In this document: piece by piece, positions 9,040-17,090 of the stretch | Numbering within the stretch: position 1 is the stretch's first letter | How the letters are laid out: each line of letters opens with the position of its first letter | Assembly (NCBI RefSeq): GCF_008120935.1 | Contig: NZ_RDBO01000020.1 | Coordinates: 309,841-365,959 of the forward strand | Length of the DNA: 56,119 nt | Direction of reading: 5' to 3' | Origin: Streptomyces sp. sk2.1 | Lineage (GTDB): Bacteria > Actinomycetota > Actinomycetes > Streptomycetales > Streptomycetaceae | Made by a program: the position numbers and the translations under genes | Notes under the pieces: model-generated | What the model saw: the letters and a program-made list of their open reading frames with translations, nothing else | Databases searched by the model: none | What the model was told of the DNA's origin: nothing

Positions 9040-9593
9040 ACGTGTCCTTCCGGATCGAGCGGCAGGCTGCACAGCGGGCACGGCGGGCGCCCGGCGTTCA
9101 CGACGTCCAGGGCGCGCTTGGCGAAGGCCCGGGCCTGTGCGCCGCTGAGACGGACCCGGAGCATCGGCGGGCCGTTCTCCTCGTCCTGCAGCAGCCGTTC
9201 CTCGGCCTCCGCGAGGTCCTCGTCGGAGTCCACGTCCAACTCGACCAGCGCCTGGGCCTCGACGATCATGCGCTGTTCCTCGCCGTCCCAGGCGAGGGCC
9301 ATCGTGCCGACCCTGAACTCCTCCTCCACGGGCACGTCCAGGGGGGCCGTGTCGGTGACGTCCATGGGGGCCACGGCGGGCACCGGGGAGTTGCCGCCGG
9401 TCCGCCGCACCACCTCGTCGAGCAGCTCGTCGATCCGCTCGGCGAGCGCGGCGACCTGGGTCTTCTCCAGGGCCACGCTGGTGACACGTCCGCCTGAGGA
9501 TGCCTGCAGGAAGAACGTACGGCGTCCAGGCAACCCGACCGTGCCGGCCACGAAACGGTCCGGGGGGTCGTAGAGGAACACCTGACGGGACAC
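9003..9593 (-). CDS. DUF3090 family protein
   Basis: A 196-residue cytoplasmic protein starting VSRQVFLYDPPDRFVAGTVG, the conserved beginning of DUF3090 proteins. The GTG at 9593 has an upstream AAGGGAGA-type ribosome site. An extension to 9668 adds only low-quality proline/arginine sequence. The C-terminus carries CPLCSLPLDPEGHVCPRQNG, with three cysteines and a histidine (CPLC...H.CP) that look like a small zinc ribbon. No function is established to my knowledge. It lies between the histidine phosphatase (103 bases upstream) and the kinase-like gene, which it overlaps, so co-transcription and a shared process are likely. Confidence 0.85.
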   Translation of the reverse strand: MSRQVFLYDPPDRFVAGTVGLPGRRTFFLQASSGGRVTSVALEKTQVAALAERIDELLDEVVRRTGGNSPVPAVAPMDVTDTAPLDVPVEEEFRVGTMALAWDGEEQRMIVEAQALVELDVDSDEDLAEAEERLLQDEENGPPMLRVRLSGAQARAFAKRALDVVNAGRPPCPLCSLPLDPEGHVCPRQNGYRRGA

Positions 9594-9696
9594 GTCCTGT
9601 CTCCCTTGAAGATCGAAGGTGGTTGGGGGCGACCGGGGCCGGGGGGACCCCCGGGAAACGGCGCCCACGGCGCGTCCACCCTACTGCGCGGAGCGA

Positions 9697-10407
9697 TCAC
9701 GGCGCCCCAGCGCCGCCACCGACCGCCGCGTCCGCGTCCGGGCGCCGGTCCGGGTCCGTCGCGTCGCCGCGTTCGCGCGGTGCCAGCGGGGCGAGGTCGC
9801 CGGTGTCGCCGAGCCGCAGCAGGAAGGGGCGCAGCCCGGTGTAGCGGATCGCGGTGACCGAGCAGGGGTCGGCGTGGATCCGCTGGAAGAGGTCGAGGTG
9901 CAGGCCGAGCGCGTCGGCGACGATCGCCTTGATGATGTCGCCGTGCGAGCACATCACGTAGGCGGCGTCCTCGCCGTGCCCGGCCGCGATCCGGGCGTTC
10001 CAGTCCCGGACGGCGTCGACCGCGCGCGCCTGCATGGCGCGCATGGACTCGCCGCCGGGGAAGACCGCGGCGGAGGGGTGCTGCTGCACGACGTTCATCA
10101 GCGGTTCGTCGGCGAGTTCGACGAGCTTGCGCCCCGACCAGTCGCCGTAGTCGCACTCGTTGATCCGCTCCTCCGTGTGCGGCTCCAGCTCGGGGCGGGC
10201 GTCGAGCAGCGGCCGCAGGGTCTCCCGGCACCGTTGCAGGGGGCTGCTGACGGCGGCGGCCAGGGGCAGCGCGGCCAGCCGTCCGGGCAGCGCCGCGGCC
10301 TGCGCGGCCCCGCGCTCGTCGAGCCCGACACCGGGGGTGCGGCCGGCGAGCACCCCGGCCGTGTTGGCGGTGGAACGTCCGTGGCGTACGAGGATCAGGG
10401 TGGGCAT
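9697..10407 (-). CDS. Histidine phosphatase family protein (MSMEG_4193-like putative phosphomutase)
   Basis: A 236-residue branch-1 histidine phosphatase/phosphoglycerate mutase-fold enzyme. LVRHGRST (residues 5-12) contains the phospho-accepting histidine. SSPLQRCRET, the acidic NECDYGDWSG segment and CSHGDIIKA with the second histidine complete the active site. The final 30 residues are a disordered acidic tail. It likely removes a phosphate from a small molecule or protein, substrate unknown. It is the first gene of a minus-strand set followed by DUF3090, the kinase-like gene and mshC, and is divergent from corA, with 59 bases between the starts. I recall the same order in Mycobacterium (Rv2135c-Rv2133c near Rv2130c). 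Confidence 0.85.
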   Translation of the reverse strand: MPTLILVRHGRSTANTAGVLAGRTPGVGLDERGAAQAAALPGRLAALPLAAAVSSPLQRCRETLRPLLDARPELEPHTEERINECDYGDWSGRKLVELADEPLMNVVQQHPSAAVFPGGESMRAMQARAVDAVRDWNARIAAGHGEDAAYVMCSHGDIIKAIVADALGLHLDLFQRIHADPCSVTAIRYTGLRPFLLRLGDTGDLAPLAPRERGDATDPDRRPDADAAVGGGAGAP

Positions 10408-10466
10408 ACGGGCCAGCGTAGGCCGCCGACGCCGACGGGGTGCGCCGGGGAGCCGGGCAGGGAAGA

Positions 10467-11462
10467 ATGCCCGCCGTGATCGTGGACTGTGCCATCTACC
10501 GGGACGGGCGTCGTACGGACGGCCCCGCCGACCTCTCCGACGCCCTCGCCCAGGCGCGGGCCGACGGGGACGCGTTCCTCTGGATCGGGCTGCACGAACC
10601 CACGGAGAAGGAGTTCGACCTCGTCAGCAGCGAGTTCGGGCTGCACCCGCTGGCGGTGGAGGACGCCCTGAGCGCGCACCAGCGTCCCAAGCTGGAGGTG
10701 TACGACGACTCGCTCTTCGCGGTCATCAAACCGGTGGTGTACGACCATCGGGACGACACGGTCACCACCGGCGAGCTGATGGCCTTCATAGGCGACTCGT
10801 TCGTCGTGACGGTCCGGCACGGGGAGGGCTCGCCGCTCGCCGCGGTACGGCGCCGGCTGGAGGCCGAGCCGGAGGTGCTCAAGCACGGGCCGACCGCGGT
10901 GCTGTACGCGGTCAGCGACGCGGTCGTCGACCACTACATCGAGGTGGCGGGCGAGCTCCAGGTGGACCTGGAGGAGCTGGAGACGAAGGTGTTCGCCCCG
11001 GCCGGCGGGGGCGGCGACAAGAACACCGCGTCGCGCATCTACACCTTCAAGCGGCAGATCCTGGAGTTCCGCCGGGCCGCGGGGCCGCTCGGCGCCCCCA
11101 TGGCCCGGCTGGCGAGCGCGGAGGTGCCGTTCGTCCACGAGCACTCGCAGCCGTTCTTCCGGGACGTGAACGACCACCTGACGCGCGCGAACGAGTACGT
11201 GGAGGGGCTGGACCGGCTGCTCTCCGACATCCTCTCGGCCCATCTGGCCCAGGTGGGGGTGCGGCAGAACGACGACATGCGCAAGATCTCGGCCTGGGCG
11301 GCGATGGCCGCCGTGCCGACCATGGTGGCGGGGATCTACGGCATGAACTTCGAGCACATGCCGGAGCTCGACTGGGTGTGGGCGTACCCGGCGGTCATCG
11401 TGCTGATGGCCTCCGTGGTCCTCGCCCTGTACCAGCTGTTCAAGCGGCGCGGCTGGCTCTGA
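10467..11462 (+). CDS. corA: CorA-family magnesium/cobalt transporter
   Basis: A 331-residue CorA-type divalent cation channel. The large N-terminal cytoplasmic funnel domain is followed by two C-terminal membrane helices. The family signature YGMNF occurs at the end of the first helix (IYGMNFEHMPEL), and the protein ends with a basic tail after the second helix (VIVLMASVVLALYQLFKRRGWL). It imports Mg2+ or Co2+ as a homopentamer in the plasma membrane. The ATG at 10467 gives MPAVIVDCAIYRDG; a GTG three codons later is equally plausible because the ribosome site is weak. No Mg2+ riboswitch-like leader is visible in the short divergent interval to the phosphatase gene. Confidence 0.92.
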   Translation: MPAVIVDCAIYRDGRRTDGPADLSDALAQARADGDAFLWIGLHEPTEKEFDLVSSEFGLHPLAVEDALSAHQRPKLEVYDDSLFAVIKPVVYDHRDDTVTTGELMAFIGDSFVVTVRHGEGSPLAAVRRRLEAEPEVLKHGPTAVLYAVSDAVVDHYIEVAGELQVDLEELETKVFAPAGGGGDKNTASRIYTFKRQILEFRRAAGPLGAPMARLASAEVPFVHEHSQPFFRDVNDHLTRANEYVEGLDRLLSDILSAHLAQVGVRQNDDMRKISAWAAMAAVPTMVAGIYGMNFEHMPELDWVWAYPAVIVLMASVVLALYQLFKRRGWL

Positions 11463-11479
11463 CGGTCCGGGCGGCGCGG

Positions 11480-11517
11480 CCCGGGCGGTCCGGGAGCGGC
11501 CCGGCGCCCCGCCCGGG
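11480..11517. terminator. Weak hairpin between corA and the ferritin-like gene
   Basis: Eight-base arms CCCGGGCG (11480-11487) and CGCCCGGG (11510-11517) with a 22-base interior lie between convergent stop codons. This is a plausible but weak terminator in very GC-rich sequence. Confidence 0.4.
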
Positions 11518-12306
11518 TCAGGCGAACTCCGGCGCCGGTGTGGCGGGGCCGCCCAGGGCGTCGCGCCGCTCGGGCTGCTCCAGGCTCACCATGCGCCGCC
11601 AGCCCACGAGCCGTTCGTACGCGTGGACGCCGTGGATGCCCGCGGCCAGCACCGCCGCCCTGGCCCGGGACCAGCCCAGGACGCGGCCCATGTGCGCCAT
11701 CACGGCGAGGCTGACGTCGCGGTACACCCGGATCTCGGCGAGCGCGCACTCGCGCAGGGTGCGCTGGATCGTGCGGCCGTGCCCGGCGCGGGCGAGGCGG
11801 AGCAGTTCCTCGTGGCAGTACGCGAGGTGGTTGTCCTCGTCGTTGGAGATCATCTTCACGGCACGGCCGAGGTCGGGGTGGTCCGCGAAGTGCTTGCGCA
11901 GCAGCCGCATCTGTTCGGAGGCGCGCTGCTCGGTGACCCGGCTGTGGGCGAGGTAGGTGATGATGTCGCTCTCCAGGAGCGGTTCGTCCAGCCGCAGCCG
12001 CTCGTGGCCGAGGCCGATGCCCTGTCGCTCCAGCAGCATCGTGTAGTCGGTCTCGCGCGGCACCTCCACCGGCCGCAGACCGCGCTTCCTCAGCAGCGCG
12101 CCGAAGATCCTGCCGTGCTTGTCCTCGTCGGCGCCGTGCCGTGCGATCTTGGGGGCCAGGGCCCGCTGGCTCTCGGGCACCAGGGCCGCGATGCGGCCGT
12201 TCTCCCAGCCGCCCTGGGACTCCCCGCCGGCCGCGATGGAACAGAACAGCCGGAATGCCTCGTCGTCGTCGAGGATCTCCTGGAACAGGCTCTTCGCCGA
12301 GAGCAT
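11518..12306 (-). CDS. Ferritin-like domain protein (di-iron type)
   Basis: A 262-residue protein of four-helix ferritin-like type. It has repeated acidic/histidine pairs: HGADEDKHGRIF near residue 60, then MISNDEDNHLAYCHEEL near 155, spaced as expected for ligands of a di-iron centre. Another acidic helix (CALAEIRVYRDVSLAVMAHM) follows. No signal peptide is seen, so it should be cytoplasmic. The reaction is unknown; ferritin-like oxidases, hydroxylases and iron-storage proteins share the fold. The ATG at 12306 is chosen over 12333 because GGAGGTGG sits at the right distance before it. It converges on corA. I recall a ferritin-like gene at this place in other Streptomyces. Confidence 0.75.
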   Translation of the reverse strand: MLSAKSLFQEILDDDEAFRLFCSIAAGGESQGGWENGRIAALVPESQRALAPKIARHGADEDKHGRIFGALLRKRGLRPVEVPRETDYTMLLERQGIGLGHERLRLDEPLLESDIITYLAHSRVTEQRASEQMRLLRKHFADHPDLGRAVKMISNDEDNHLAYCHEELLRLARAGHGRTIQRTLRECALAEIRVYRDVSLAVMAHMGRVLGWSRARAAVLAAGIHGVHAYERLVGWRRMVSLEQPERRDALGGPATPAPEFA

Positions 12307-12488
12307 CACTGCCACCTCCGTACCGGCATCCACCGAGCGACAGTCAAATGCGGCACGCCCGCCCGGGCAACAGGAGGCGGGTCCCGGCTACGCCGGACGG
12401 GGCGGCGCGGCGGTCGCCCGGCGCGCGGCGGCACCGCGCACGCCCTGCCGCGTAACCGTCCGCCCCCTGGCGCGTTGATATGTACAAC

Positions 12489-12525
12489 GGCCGTGGCGGG
12501 GAGGCCCCGAGCCCCCGCCACGGCC
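12489..12525 (-). terminator. Terminator downstream of the F420-type oxidoreductase
   Basis: Perfect 12-base arms (12489-12500 and 12514-12525) lie 25 bases after the oxidoreductase stop on the minus strand, and the stem is followed by GTTGTACATATC. The wider interval 12307-12549 holds nothing else that I recognise. Confidence 0.8.
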
Positions 12526-12549
12526 TGCCCCCCGAAGGGGGGCGGTGTG

Positions 12550-13599
12550 TCACGCGAGTCCGGCGCGCTCCAGCGCGTCCGTGCCGGCCCGCAGGGCCGT
12601 GATCCGCTCGTCGAGCGTGAAGCCGGCCGGGGCCAGGGTCAGGGTCGTGACGCCCGCCTCGGCGTACGCCTGCATCCGCTCGGCGATCCGCTCGACGGGA
12701 CCGAGCAGCGCGGTCTGGTCGATGAGCTGGTGCGGCACGGCGGCCGCGGCACCGTTCTTGTCGCCGGACAGGTACTTGTCCTGGATCTCGGCGGCTTCCT
12801 TCTCGTAGCCCATGCGCTGCGCGAGCTGGTTGTAGAAGTTCTGCTTGCGGCTTCCCATGCCGCCCACGTACAGGGCCGTGTACGGGCGGAACACGTCGGC
12901 GAGGCCGTTGACGTCGTCGCCGACGGCGAGCGGCAGGGTGGGGCACACGTCGAAGCCGTCCATGGTCAGACCGGCCTTCTCGCGGCCCGCCCGCAGGTAC
13001 TTCAGGGTGGTGTCCTCCAGGTGCTCCGCGGAGGGGAAGATCAGCAGCGCGCCGTCGGCGATCTCGCCGGTCTGCTCCAGGTTCTTCGGGCCGATCGCCG
13101 CGATGTAGAGCGGGATGTGCTCGCGCTGCGGGTGGACGGTCAGCTTGAGGGGCTTGCCCGGGCCGTCCGGCAGCGGCAGCGTCCAGTGCTGTCCCTGGTA
13201 CGAGAGCCGCTCGCGGGACATCGCCCTGCGGACGATCTCGACGTACTCGCGGGTGCGGGCCAGCGGCTTGTCGAACTTGACGCCGTACCAGCCCTCGGAG
13301 ACCTGCGGCCCCGACACGCCGAGGCCGAGCCGGAACCGGCCGCCGGAGAGCGAGTCGAGGGTGGCGGCGGTCATCGCCGTCATGGCGGGCTGCCGGGCCG
13401 GGATCTGCATGATCGCGGAGCCGACGTCGATGGACTCGGTCCGGGCCGCGACCCAGGAGAGCACGGTCGGGGCGTCGGAGCCGTACGCCTCGGCCGCCCA
13501 GCAGACGTCGTACCCGAGCCGGTCGGCCTCCTGGGCGACGGCCAGATTGTCGCCGTCCATTCCCGCGCCCCAGTAACCGAGATTGATGCCGAGCCGCAT
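12550..13599 (-). CDS. LLM-class F420-dependent oxidoreductase
   Basis: A 349-residue luciferase-like (TIM-barrel) oxidoreductase. The N-terminus MRLGINLGYWG, the AEAYGSDAPTVLSWVAARTESIDVGSAIMQ region and the SGGRFRLGLGVSGPQVSEGWYG segment are typical of coenzyme F420-dependent members of the luciferase-like monooxygenase family. It probably transfers hydride between F420 and an unknown substrate in the cytoplasm. It is monocistronic and divergent from the aldo/keto reductase gene. The start at 13599 has an AGGGAG ribosome site. A TetR-like palindrome just upstream (13610-13623) would overlap the promoter or initiation region. Confidence 0.88.
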   Translation of the reverse strand: MRLGINLGYWGAGMDGDNLAVAQEADRLGYDVCWAAEAYGSDAPTVLSWVAARTESIDVGSAIMQIPARQPAMTAMTAATLDSLSGGRFRLGLGVSGPQVSEGWYGVKFDKPLARTREYVEIVRRAMSRERLSYQGQHWTLPLPDGPGKPLKLTVHPQREHIPLYIAAIGPKNLEQTGEIADGALLIFPSAEHLEDTTLKYLRAGREKAGLTMDGFDVCPTLPLAVGDDVNGLADVFRPYTALYVGGMGSRKQNFYNQLAQRMGYEKEAAEIQDKYLSGDKNGAAAAVPHQLIDQTALLGPVERIAERMQAYAEAGVTTLTLAPAGFTLDERITALRAGTDALERAGLA

Positions 13600-13609
13600 A
13601 ACCGCTCCC

Positions 13610-13623
13610 TTACCGATCAGTAA
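13610..13623 (-). promoter_or_regulatory. Candidate operator TTACCGATCAGTAA upstream of the F420 oxidoreductase
   Basis: A 14-base near-palindrome (12 of 14 positions symmetric) lies 11-24 bases before the start codon. The length and symmetry resemble TetR-family operators, but the regulator is unknown. Confidence 0.35.
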
Positions 13624-13739
13624 CGTCCCTGGACCCCGGACTCTAGCGCGCGGTACCGGGTTCCGTCAGGGGCGACTTCGGGGCGCGGCCGTCCACAGGC
13701 CTCCACCGAGTGGGGCTCTGGCCAGTAATCTCAGCGCCC

Positions 13740-14723
13740 ATGGAGCAGAGGCATCTCGGCCGGACCGGCCTTCGAGTGTCCCGGATCGGGCTCGGCACCC
13801 TCACCTGGGGCCGGGACACCGACGAGCACGACGCCGCCGAACAGCTCAAGGCCTTCTGGGAAGCGGGCGGCACGCTGGTCGACACGGCCGATGTCTACGG
13901 CGGCGGGGAGGCCGAGTACCTGCTCGGGCGGCTCGTCGCGGGCCTGGTGCCGCGGGAGGACCTGGTCATCGCGACGAAGGCGGGCAGCGTGGCCGACCCG
14001 TACCGCAGGTTCGACGGGTCGCGCGGGCATCTGCTGGCCGCGCTGGACGCCTCCCTGGAACGGCTCGGCACCGATCACGTGGATCTCTGGCAGCTGCACG
14101 CCTTCGACCCGGGGACCCCTCTGGAGGAGACCCTCCAGGCGGTGGACCTGGCCGTCTCCACGGGGCGCGCCCGGTACGCGGGGGTGTCGAACTTCTGCGG
14201 CTGGCAGCTGGCGAAGGCGGCCACCTGGCAGCTCGCCGCGCCCGGGGCGCGCACCCGGCTGGCAAGCACACAGATGGAGTACTCGTTGCTGCAACGGGGG
14301 GTGGAGCGCGAGGTGCTGCCGGCCGCCCTCGATCTCGGCATCGGGCTGCTGCCGTCCTCGCCGCTGGGCCGCGGGGTGCTGACCGGGAAGTACCGGACGG
14401 GCACCCCGTCGGACTCCCGCGGCGCCTCGGAGCTGCTGGCCCCGTTCGTCGAGCCGTACCTGGACACGGCGGCGGGCCACATCGTGGAGGCGGTGGCCAC
14501 GGCCGCGGACGGTCTGGCCACGACGCCGCTCCAGGTGGCGCTCGCCTGGGTGCGCGACCGGCCCGGTGTGGTGGCCCCGATCATCGGCGCGCGCAACGCG
14601 CAGCAGCTCACGGAGGCGTTGTCAGTGGAGGCGCTTAGTCTTCCTGACGAGATCTGCCAGGCGCTCGACGACGTGTCGGTGCCCGTGCACCGCTATCCCG
14701 ACCAGGACTGGAGCACGCTGTGA
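13740..14723 (+). CDS. Aldo/keto reductase
   Basis: A 327-residue NADP(H)-dependent aldo/keto reductase of (beta/alpha)8 fold. The catalytic tetrad can be read off: D and Y in VDTADVYGGGEAEY, K in VIATKAGS, H in LWQLHAFD. The C-terminal cofactor segment APIIGARNAQQL is also present. The ATG at 13740 starts MEQRHLGRTGLRVSRIGLG, the usual family start. The stop at 14721-14723 overlaps a GTG at 14720 (GTGA) that appears to be the ancestral start of the downstream RecD2-like gene, so these two are probably an operon. The natural substrate is unknown. Confidence 0.93.
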   Translation: MEQRHLGRTGLRVSRIGLGTLTWGRDTDEHDAAEQLKAFWEAGGTLVDTADVYGGGEAEYLLGRLVAGLVPREDLVIATKAGSVADPYRRFDGSRGHLLAALDASLERLGTDHVDLWQLHAFDPGTPLEETLQAVDLAVSTGRARYAGVSNFCGWQLAKAATWQLAAPGARTRLASTQMEYSLLQRGVEREVLPAALDLGIGLLPSSPLGRGVLTGKYRTGTPSDSRGASELLAPFVEPYLDTAAGHIVEAVATAADGLATTPLQVALAWVRDRPGVVAPIIGARNAQQLTEALSVEALSLPDEICQALDDVSVPVHRYPDQDWSTL

Positions 14724-14792
14724 CTGCGCTTCCCCGGGGGGAGACCCCCGGTTCCCCGGCCGCCGCCGACGACGGCGTCGTGCTCCCCCGCC

Positions 14793-17045
14793 GTGCCCGC
14801 CCCGGCCGGTGACGCCGCGGAGGAGGACGGCGGGAGCGGTGCCGCCGAGGACGGGGGCGAGACCACGACCGACACCACCGGGGACGAGGGCGAAACCGCG
14901 ACCGACGCCGCCGAGGGCGAGGGCGAGACCGCGACCGGCACCACCGGGGACGAGGACGAAACCGGGGCCGACGCCGCCGAGGCCGAGGGCGAGACCACGA
15001 CCGGCACCACCGGGGGCGACACCGCGCTGTCCGAGGCCGAGGCCGAGCTCGCCGCCCAGCGCGAGTTCCGGGAGCGGATCGAGAAGCGCAAGTCCGAGAA
15101 GAAGGGCCCCATCTCCGCCGGTACGAAGCTGAGCGGCACGGCGGCCGACCTGCTGGCCGCCGTACGGGCAGTGGAGAGCGGCGAGAAGCCCGCAGCGCCG
15201 TTCCTCGACCGGCCCGCGCCCGCTGCCGCCCCCGGTCGGCCCGCGCCCGCCCCCTCTCCCGCTCCGGCGCGTCCGCGTGCGCCCGAACCGGCACCGGCGC
15301 CCCGCAGCGCCTCGCCCGAGACGCTGGCCGCGACCGCCGCCGTGCTGGCCGGGGGCGGGGCCCCGGCGGCGCTGGCGGGCCCGGTCGCCGAGGTGCTCGG
15401 CGCGCAGGCCGCCGAGGCGCTGCGCGAGGACCCGTGGCGCCTGCTGGCCGTGCCGGGGGTCCGCCCCGAGCAGGCGGACGGATTCGCCCGGGCCCTGCTC
15501 GGTGCCGGATGCGGCCCGGACGACGAGCGGCGGACCGCCGCCCTGATCGGTCTGCTGCTGGAGCGGGCCGCGCTGCGGGGCCATACGGCGCAGGACGCCG
15601 CGACGGTACGGGCCGCGCTCGCCGGGCACGCGGTGACCGACCCCGGGGCGGCCGTGGAGCACGCCGTGGCGGAGGGCGTCGTCCTGGCCTTCCGGGACGG
15701 ACCCGAGGACCCGGAGCCCGAGGCCACCGAGGAGCCCGGCGCGCGGGACGAGGGCGACGACGACGGCGACGGACCGGAGCCGGTACGGGTGCTGCTCGGC
15801 CTCGACCGCTACGCGCTCGCCGAGGAGAGTCTCGCCGACGGTCTCGCCCGGCTGGTCAACGCCTGCGAGAAGGACGCCGACTGGACGGAGGCGGCCTCGG
15901 TCGCGGGCTCCTCCTCGGCGTCCGAACTGATCCGCGCGGTCGCGGCCCACGGTCTCGTGGCCCACACCGGCGGCGAGGCCGCCCGGGCCGAACCCGCCGC
16001 CCTGATCACCGCGGCCCGCGGCCTGGGGCTGCGCGCCCTGGGCGCCGCGCACAGCGCCGACGGCAGGAACCGGCTGGCCGGCGCGACCGGCGACCCGGCG
16101 ACGGCCGTCACGCTCGCCGGGCTGCTCTCCGGCGCGGAGGGCCCCGGGCGGGACGAGGAGGGCGCGCTCGCCGTCGACCTGCTCGTCGTGCTCGACGCCC
16201 CGCAACTGGACGTCGAGACCGCCGCGATGCTGGTCGAGTCCCTGGCCGACGGCACCCGCCTGGTGCTCAGCGGCGACCCCGGAGTGCTGGGATCGGCCGG
16301 TGCGGGGCGGGTGTTCGCGGATGTGCTCGCGGCCCGCGCCTGCCCGCAGATCGCCTCCCGCACCCCCGACCCGGGACCGATCGGCGAACTGGTCTCCGGC
16401 ATCGGCATCGGTGAGCTGAACCAGGTCGAGGCGCCCGGCAAGGAGGTGGTGATCGTCCCCGTGCGCGACGCGGGCGAGGCGGTGCACCGCACCGTGCAGC
16501 TGGTGGCCGACTCGGTGCCGCGCGCCATCGGCGTACCGTCGTCCGACACCCAGGTGATCACCGTCGGCCACGGCGGGTCGGCGGGCACCCGGGCGCTGAA
16601 CGCGGCGCTGAAGCAGCGTCTCAACCCCGGTCCGGGACGGTTCGGCGGCTTCGACCCGGGCGACCGCGTCGTCCACGTCCCGGTGCCCGGCAGGACCGTG
16701 CCCGCGGTGGTCGTCTCGGCGGACGCCGAGGGTCTGCGCCTGGACTGCGGGGGCACGGAGGTCGTCGTGCCGCGGGAGCGGGTGGAGTCCGCAGTGCGCC
16801 ATGGCTGGGCCCTCAGCGCCCACCAGGCGGCCGGGACGCGGTGGCCCGCGGTGGTCGTCGTGCTGCCGGGCGACGCGGCGCAGGGGCTCAGCCGGGCCTG
16901 GGTGTACACCGCCTTCGGGCGCGGCGAGCGCCATCTGTCCGTCGTCCACGGGGTGGATCAGGCGCTCCCGCGCGCGGTCGCCCAGTCCCCGGCCCAGGAC
17001 CGCACGACGCGGCTGCGCGACCTGCTGGAGGCGGCCGCCCGGTGA
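14793..17045 (+). CDS. RecD2-like helix-hairpin-helix protein with degenerate ATPase motifs; possible 5' frameshift
   Basis: A 750-residue protein (GTG at 14793) that follows the RecD2/TraA helicase layout but has lost key motifs. Residues 25-76 are acidic 11-residue repeats. About 195-240 is the helix-hairpin-helix region (EDPWRLLAVPGVRPEQADGFA). At about 387-404 the P-loop position reads LVAHTGGEAARAEPAALI with no GKT. At 417-432 AAHSADGRNRLAGATG mirrors the APTGRAAKRL motif. At 463-470 LLVVLDAP replaces the DEAS Walker B, and 494-510 matches the GDPDQL...GxVLxDL segment. The C-terminus keeps the split UvrD-like region (LNAALKQRLNP, GDRVVHV, AHQAAGTRWPAVVVVLP, YTAFGRG). ATP hydrolysis is therefore doubtful, and a structural or DNA-binding role is inferred. 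The better start is GTG 14720, overlapping the upstream stop, but it is one base out of frame. Confidence 0.75.
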   Translation: MPAPAGDAAEEDGGSGAAEDGGETTTDTTGDEGETATDAAEGEGETATGTTGDEDETGADAAEAEGETTTGTTGGDTALSEAEAELAAQREFRERIEKRKSEKKGPISAGTKLSGTAADLLAAVRAVESGEKPAAPFLDRPAPAAAPGRPAPAPSPAPARPRAPEPAPAPRSASPETLAATAAVLAGGGAPAALAGPVAEVLGAQAAEALREDPWRLLAVPGVRPEQADGFARALLGAGCGPDDERRTAALIGLLLERAALRGHTAQDAATVRAALAGHAVTDPGAAVEHAVAEGVVLAFRDGPEDPEPEATEEPGARDEGDDDGDGPEPVRVLLGLDRYALAEESLADGLARLVNACEKDADWTEAASVAGSSSASELIRAVAAHGLVAHTGGEAARAEPAALITAARGLGLRALGAAHSADGRNRLAGATGDPATAVTLAGLLSGAEGPGRDEEGALAVDLLVVLDAPQLDVETAAMLVESLADGTRLVLSGDPGVLGSAGAGRVFADVLAARACPQIASRTPDPGPIGELVSGIGIGELNQVEAPGKEVVIVPVRDAGEAVHRTVQLVADSVPRAIGVPSSDTQVITVGHGGSAGTRALNAALKQRLNPGPGRFGGFDPGDRVVHVPVPGRTVPAVVVSADAEGLRLDCGGTEVVVPRERVESAVRHGWALSAHQAAGTRWPAVVVVLPGDAAQGLSRAWVYTAFGRGERHLSVVHGVDQALPRAVAQSPAQDRTTRLRDLLEAAAR
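14865..15020 (+). repeat. In-frame acidic tandem repeat (11-residue, about 33-bp units)
   Basis: This stretch encodes successive units such as TATDAAEGEGE, TATGTTGDEDE, TGADAAEAEGE and TTTGTTGGD. Alternating unit types give a 22-residue superperiod. The DNA units are visibly similar (GAC/GGC-ACC-ACC-GGG-GAC blocks), so they probably arose by slippage or unequal exchange. Unit number may vary between strains. Confidence 0.7.
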
Positions 17046-17054
17046 CCCGGGCGT

Positions 17055-17081
17055 CGGGCGGGCCCGGTCGGGGCCCGCCCG
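17055..17081. terminator. Terminator between the RecD2-like gene and the convergent orphan
   Basis: Perfect 11-base arms (17055-17065 and 17071-17081) with a 5-base loop lie between convergent stop codons at 17045 and 17091. Confidence 0.75.
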
Positions 17082-17090
17082 GCCGGCGGG

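Noticed and set aside
12307..12549. Small gene or non-coding RNA in the gap after the ferritin-like gene
   Set aside because: Only GC-rich shadow frames and one terminator hairpin are visible. No ribosome site, motif or promoter supports a gene.
13710..17045. Fusion of aldo/keto reductase and RecD2-like protein
   Set aside because: They are in the same frame, but a TGA at 14721-14723 separates them, and both proteins look complete, so stop read-through is not needed.
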